Positions 5,609 through 5,738 of a DNA stretch of 5,738 bases are shown one piece after another (positions within the stretch are counted from its first letter, which is position 1; each line of letters opens with the position of its first letter). A model generated the notes under the pieces. That model ran no database searches, was not told the origin of the DNA, and saw only the letters and a program-made list of their open reading frames with translations. A program made the position numbers and the translations under genes. This DNA comes from Cytophagales bacterium. GTDB lineage: Bacteria; Bacteroidota; Bacteroidia; Cytophagales; MED-G16. Location of the stretch: NCBI GenBank assembly GCA_029940715.1, contig JAPYTU010000086.1:1-5738 (forward strand), written 5' to 3'.

Positions 5609-5738
5609 ATGAAACTTTTATTAACTTTTATAACTACTCTATTTATTATAATCAATATATCTTTTGCACAGGCTCCCGCTGGATTTAACTACCAGGTAAT
5701 TGTTCGTGATGCCGATGGAAATATAAGGTCCGATCAAG
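5609..5738 (+). CDS. Secreted/surface protein, N-terminal fragment (runs off the right edge)
   Basis: The ATG at 5609 opens 43 codons with no stop before the window ends. The first ~20 residues form a signal peptide: MK, then a long hydrophobic core (LLLTFITTLFIIINI), then SFA followed by Gln, so cleavage is predicted after Ala20. The mature start, QAPAGFNYQVIVRDADGNI, matches a pattern I know from many exported Bacteroidota proteins (typically APQGFNYQAVVRDxxGN), often large proteins with tail-fibre-like, collagen-like or repeat regions and sometimes a C-terminal sorting domain. The function cannot be told from this fragment. No Shine-Dalgarno sequence precedes the start; the upstream 20 bases are AT-rich, as usual in the phylum. 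It is divergent from rimO and probably starts its own transcript. Confidence 0.82.
   Translation, partial: MKLLLTFITTLFIIINISFAQAPAGFNYQVIVRDADGNIRSDQ

Overview
The window is a strongly AT-rich stretch of bacterial chromosome that looks like Bacteroidota, most likely a marine or host-associated Flavobacteriia-type lineage. The main reasons are: none of the gene starts has a clear Shine-Dalgarno sequence; two intergenic sites match the Bacteroidota -7 promoter motif TAnnTTTG; the YpdA, BshC and IspF sequences have features I associate with Bacteroidota homologues; and the right edge opens a secreted protein whose mature N-terminus (QAPAGFNYQV) is a common Bacteroidota pattern. The phylum call is inference from these features, not a database match.

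Layout. At the left edge is the 5' part of a minus-strand DoxX-family membrane protein gene (1-352, running off the window). Divergent from it is a plus-strand pair, ispF (410-904) and mnmD (904-1581), joined by a one-base stop/start overlap. This pair converges on a three-gene minus-strand operon, rimO (5387-4086), bshC (4083-2572) and ypdA (2570-1611), whose genes are 2 nt and 1 nt apart. A gene-free stretch of 221 bp (5388-5608) carries a candidate rimO promoter, a 12-T tract and a cluster of AGTTA/TAACT repeats. The plus-strand gene for the secreted protein then starts at 5609 and leaves the window after 43 codons.

Function. ispF supplies a step of the MEP isoprenoid pathway. mnmD finishes the wobble-uridine modification of certain tRNAs. 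rimO methylthiolates ribosomal protein S12. bshC performs the last step of bacillithiol synthesis, and ypdA probably reduces bacillithiol disulfide. The bshC-ypdA pairing puts synthesis and recycling of one low-molecular-weight thiol on one transcript.

I see no mobile element, CRISPR array, tRNA or rRNA, phage gene or obvious defence system. The window is mostly housekeeping. The points most worth a second look are the absence from YpdA of the cysteine that is important in Firmicutes enzymes, the rimO-bshC-ypdA linkage, and the repeat cluster upstream of the secreted protein gene.
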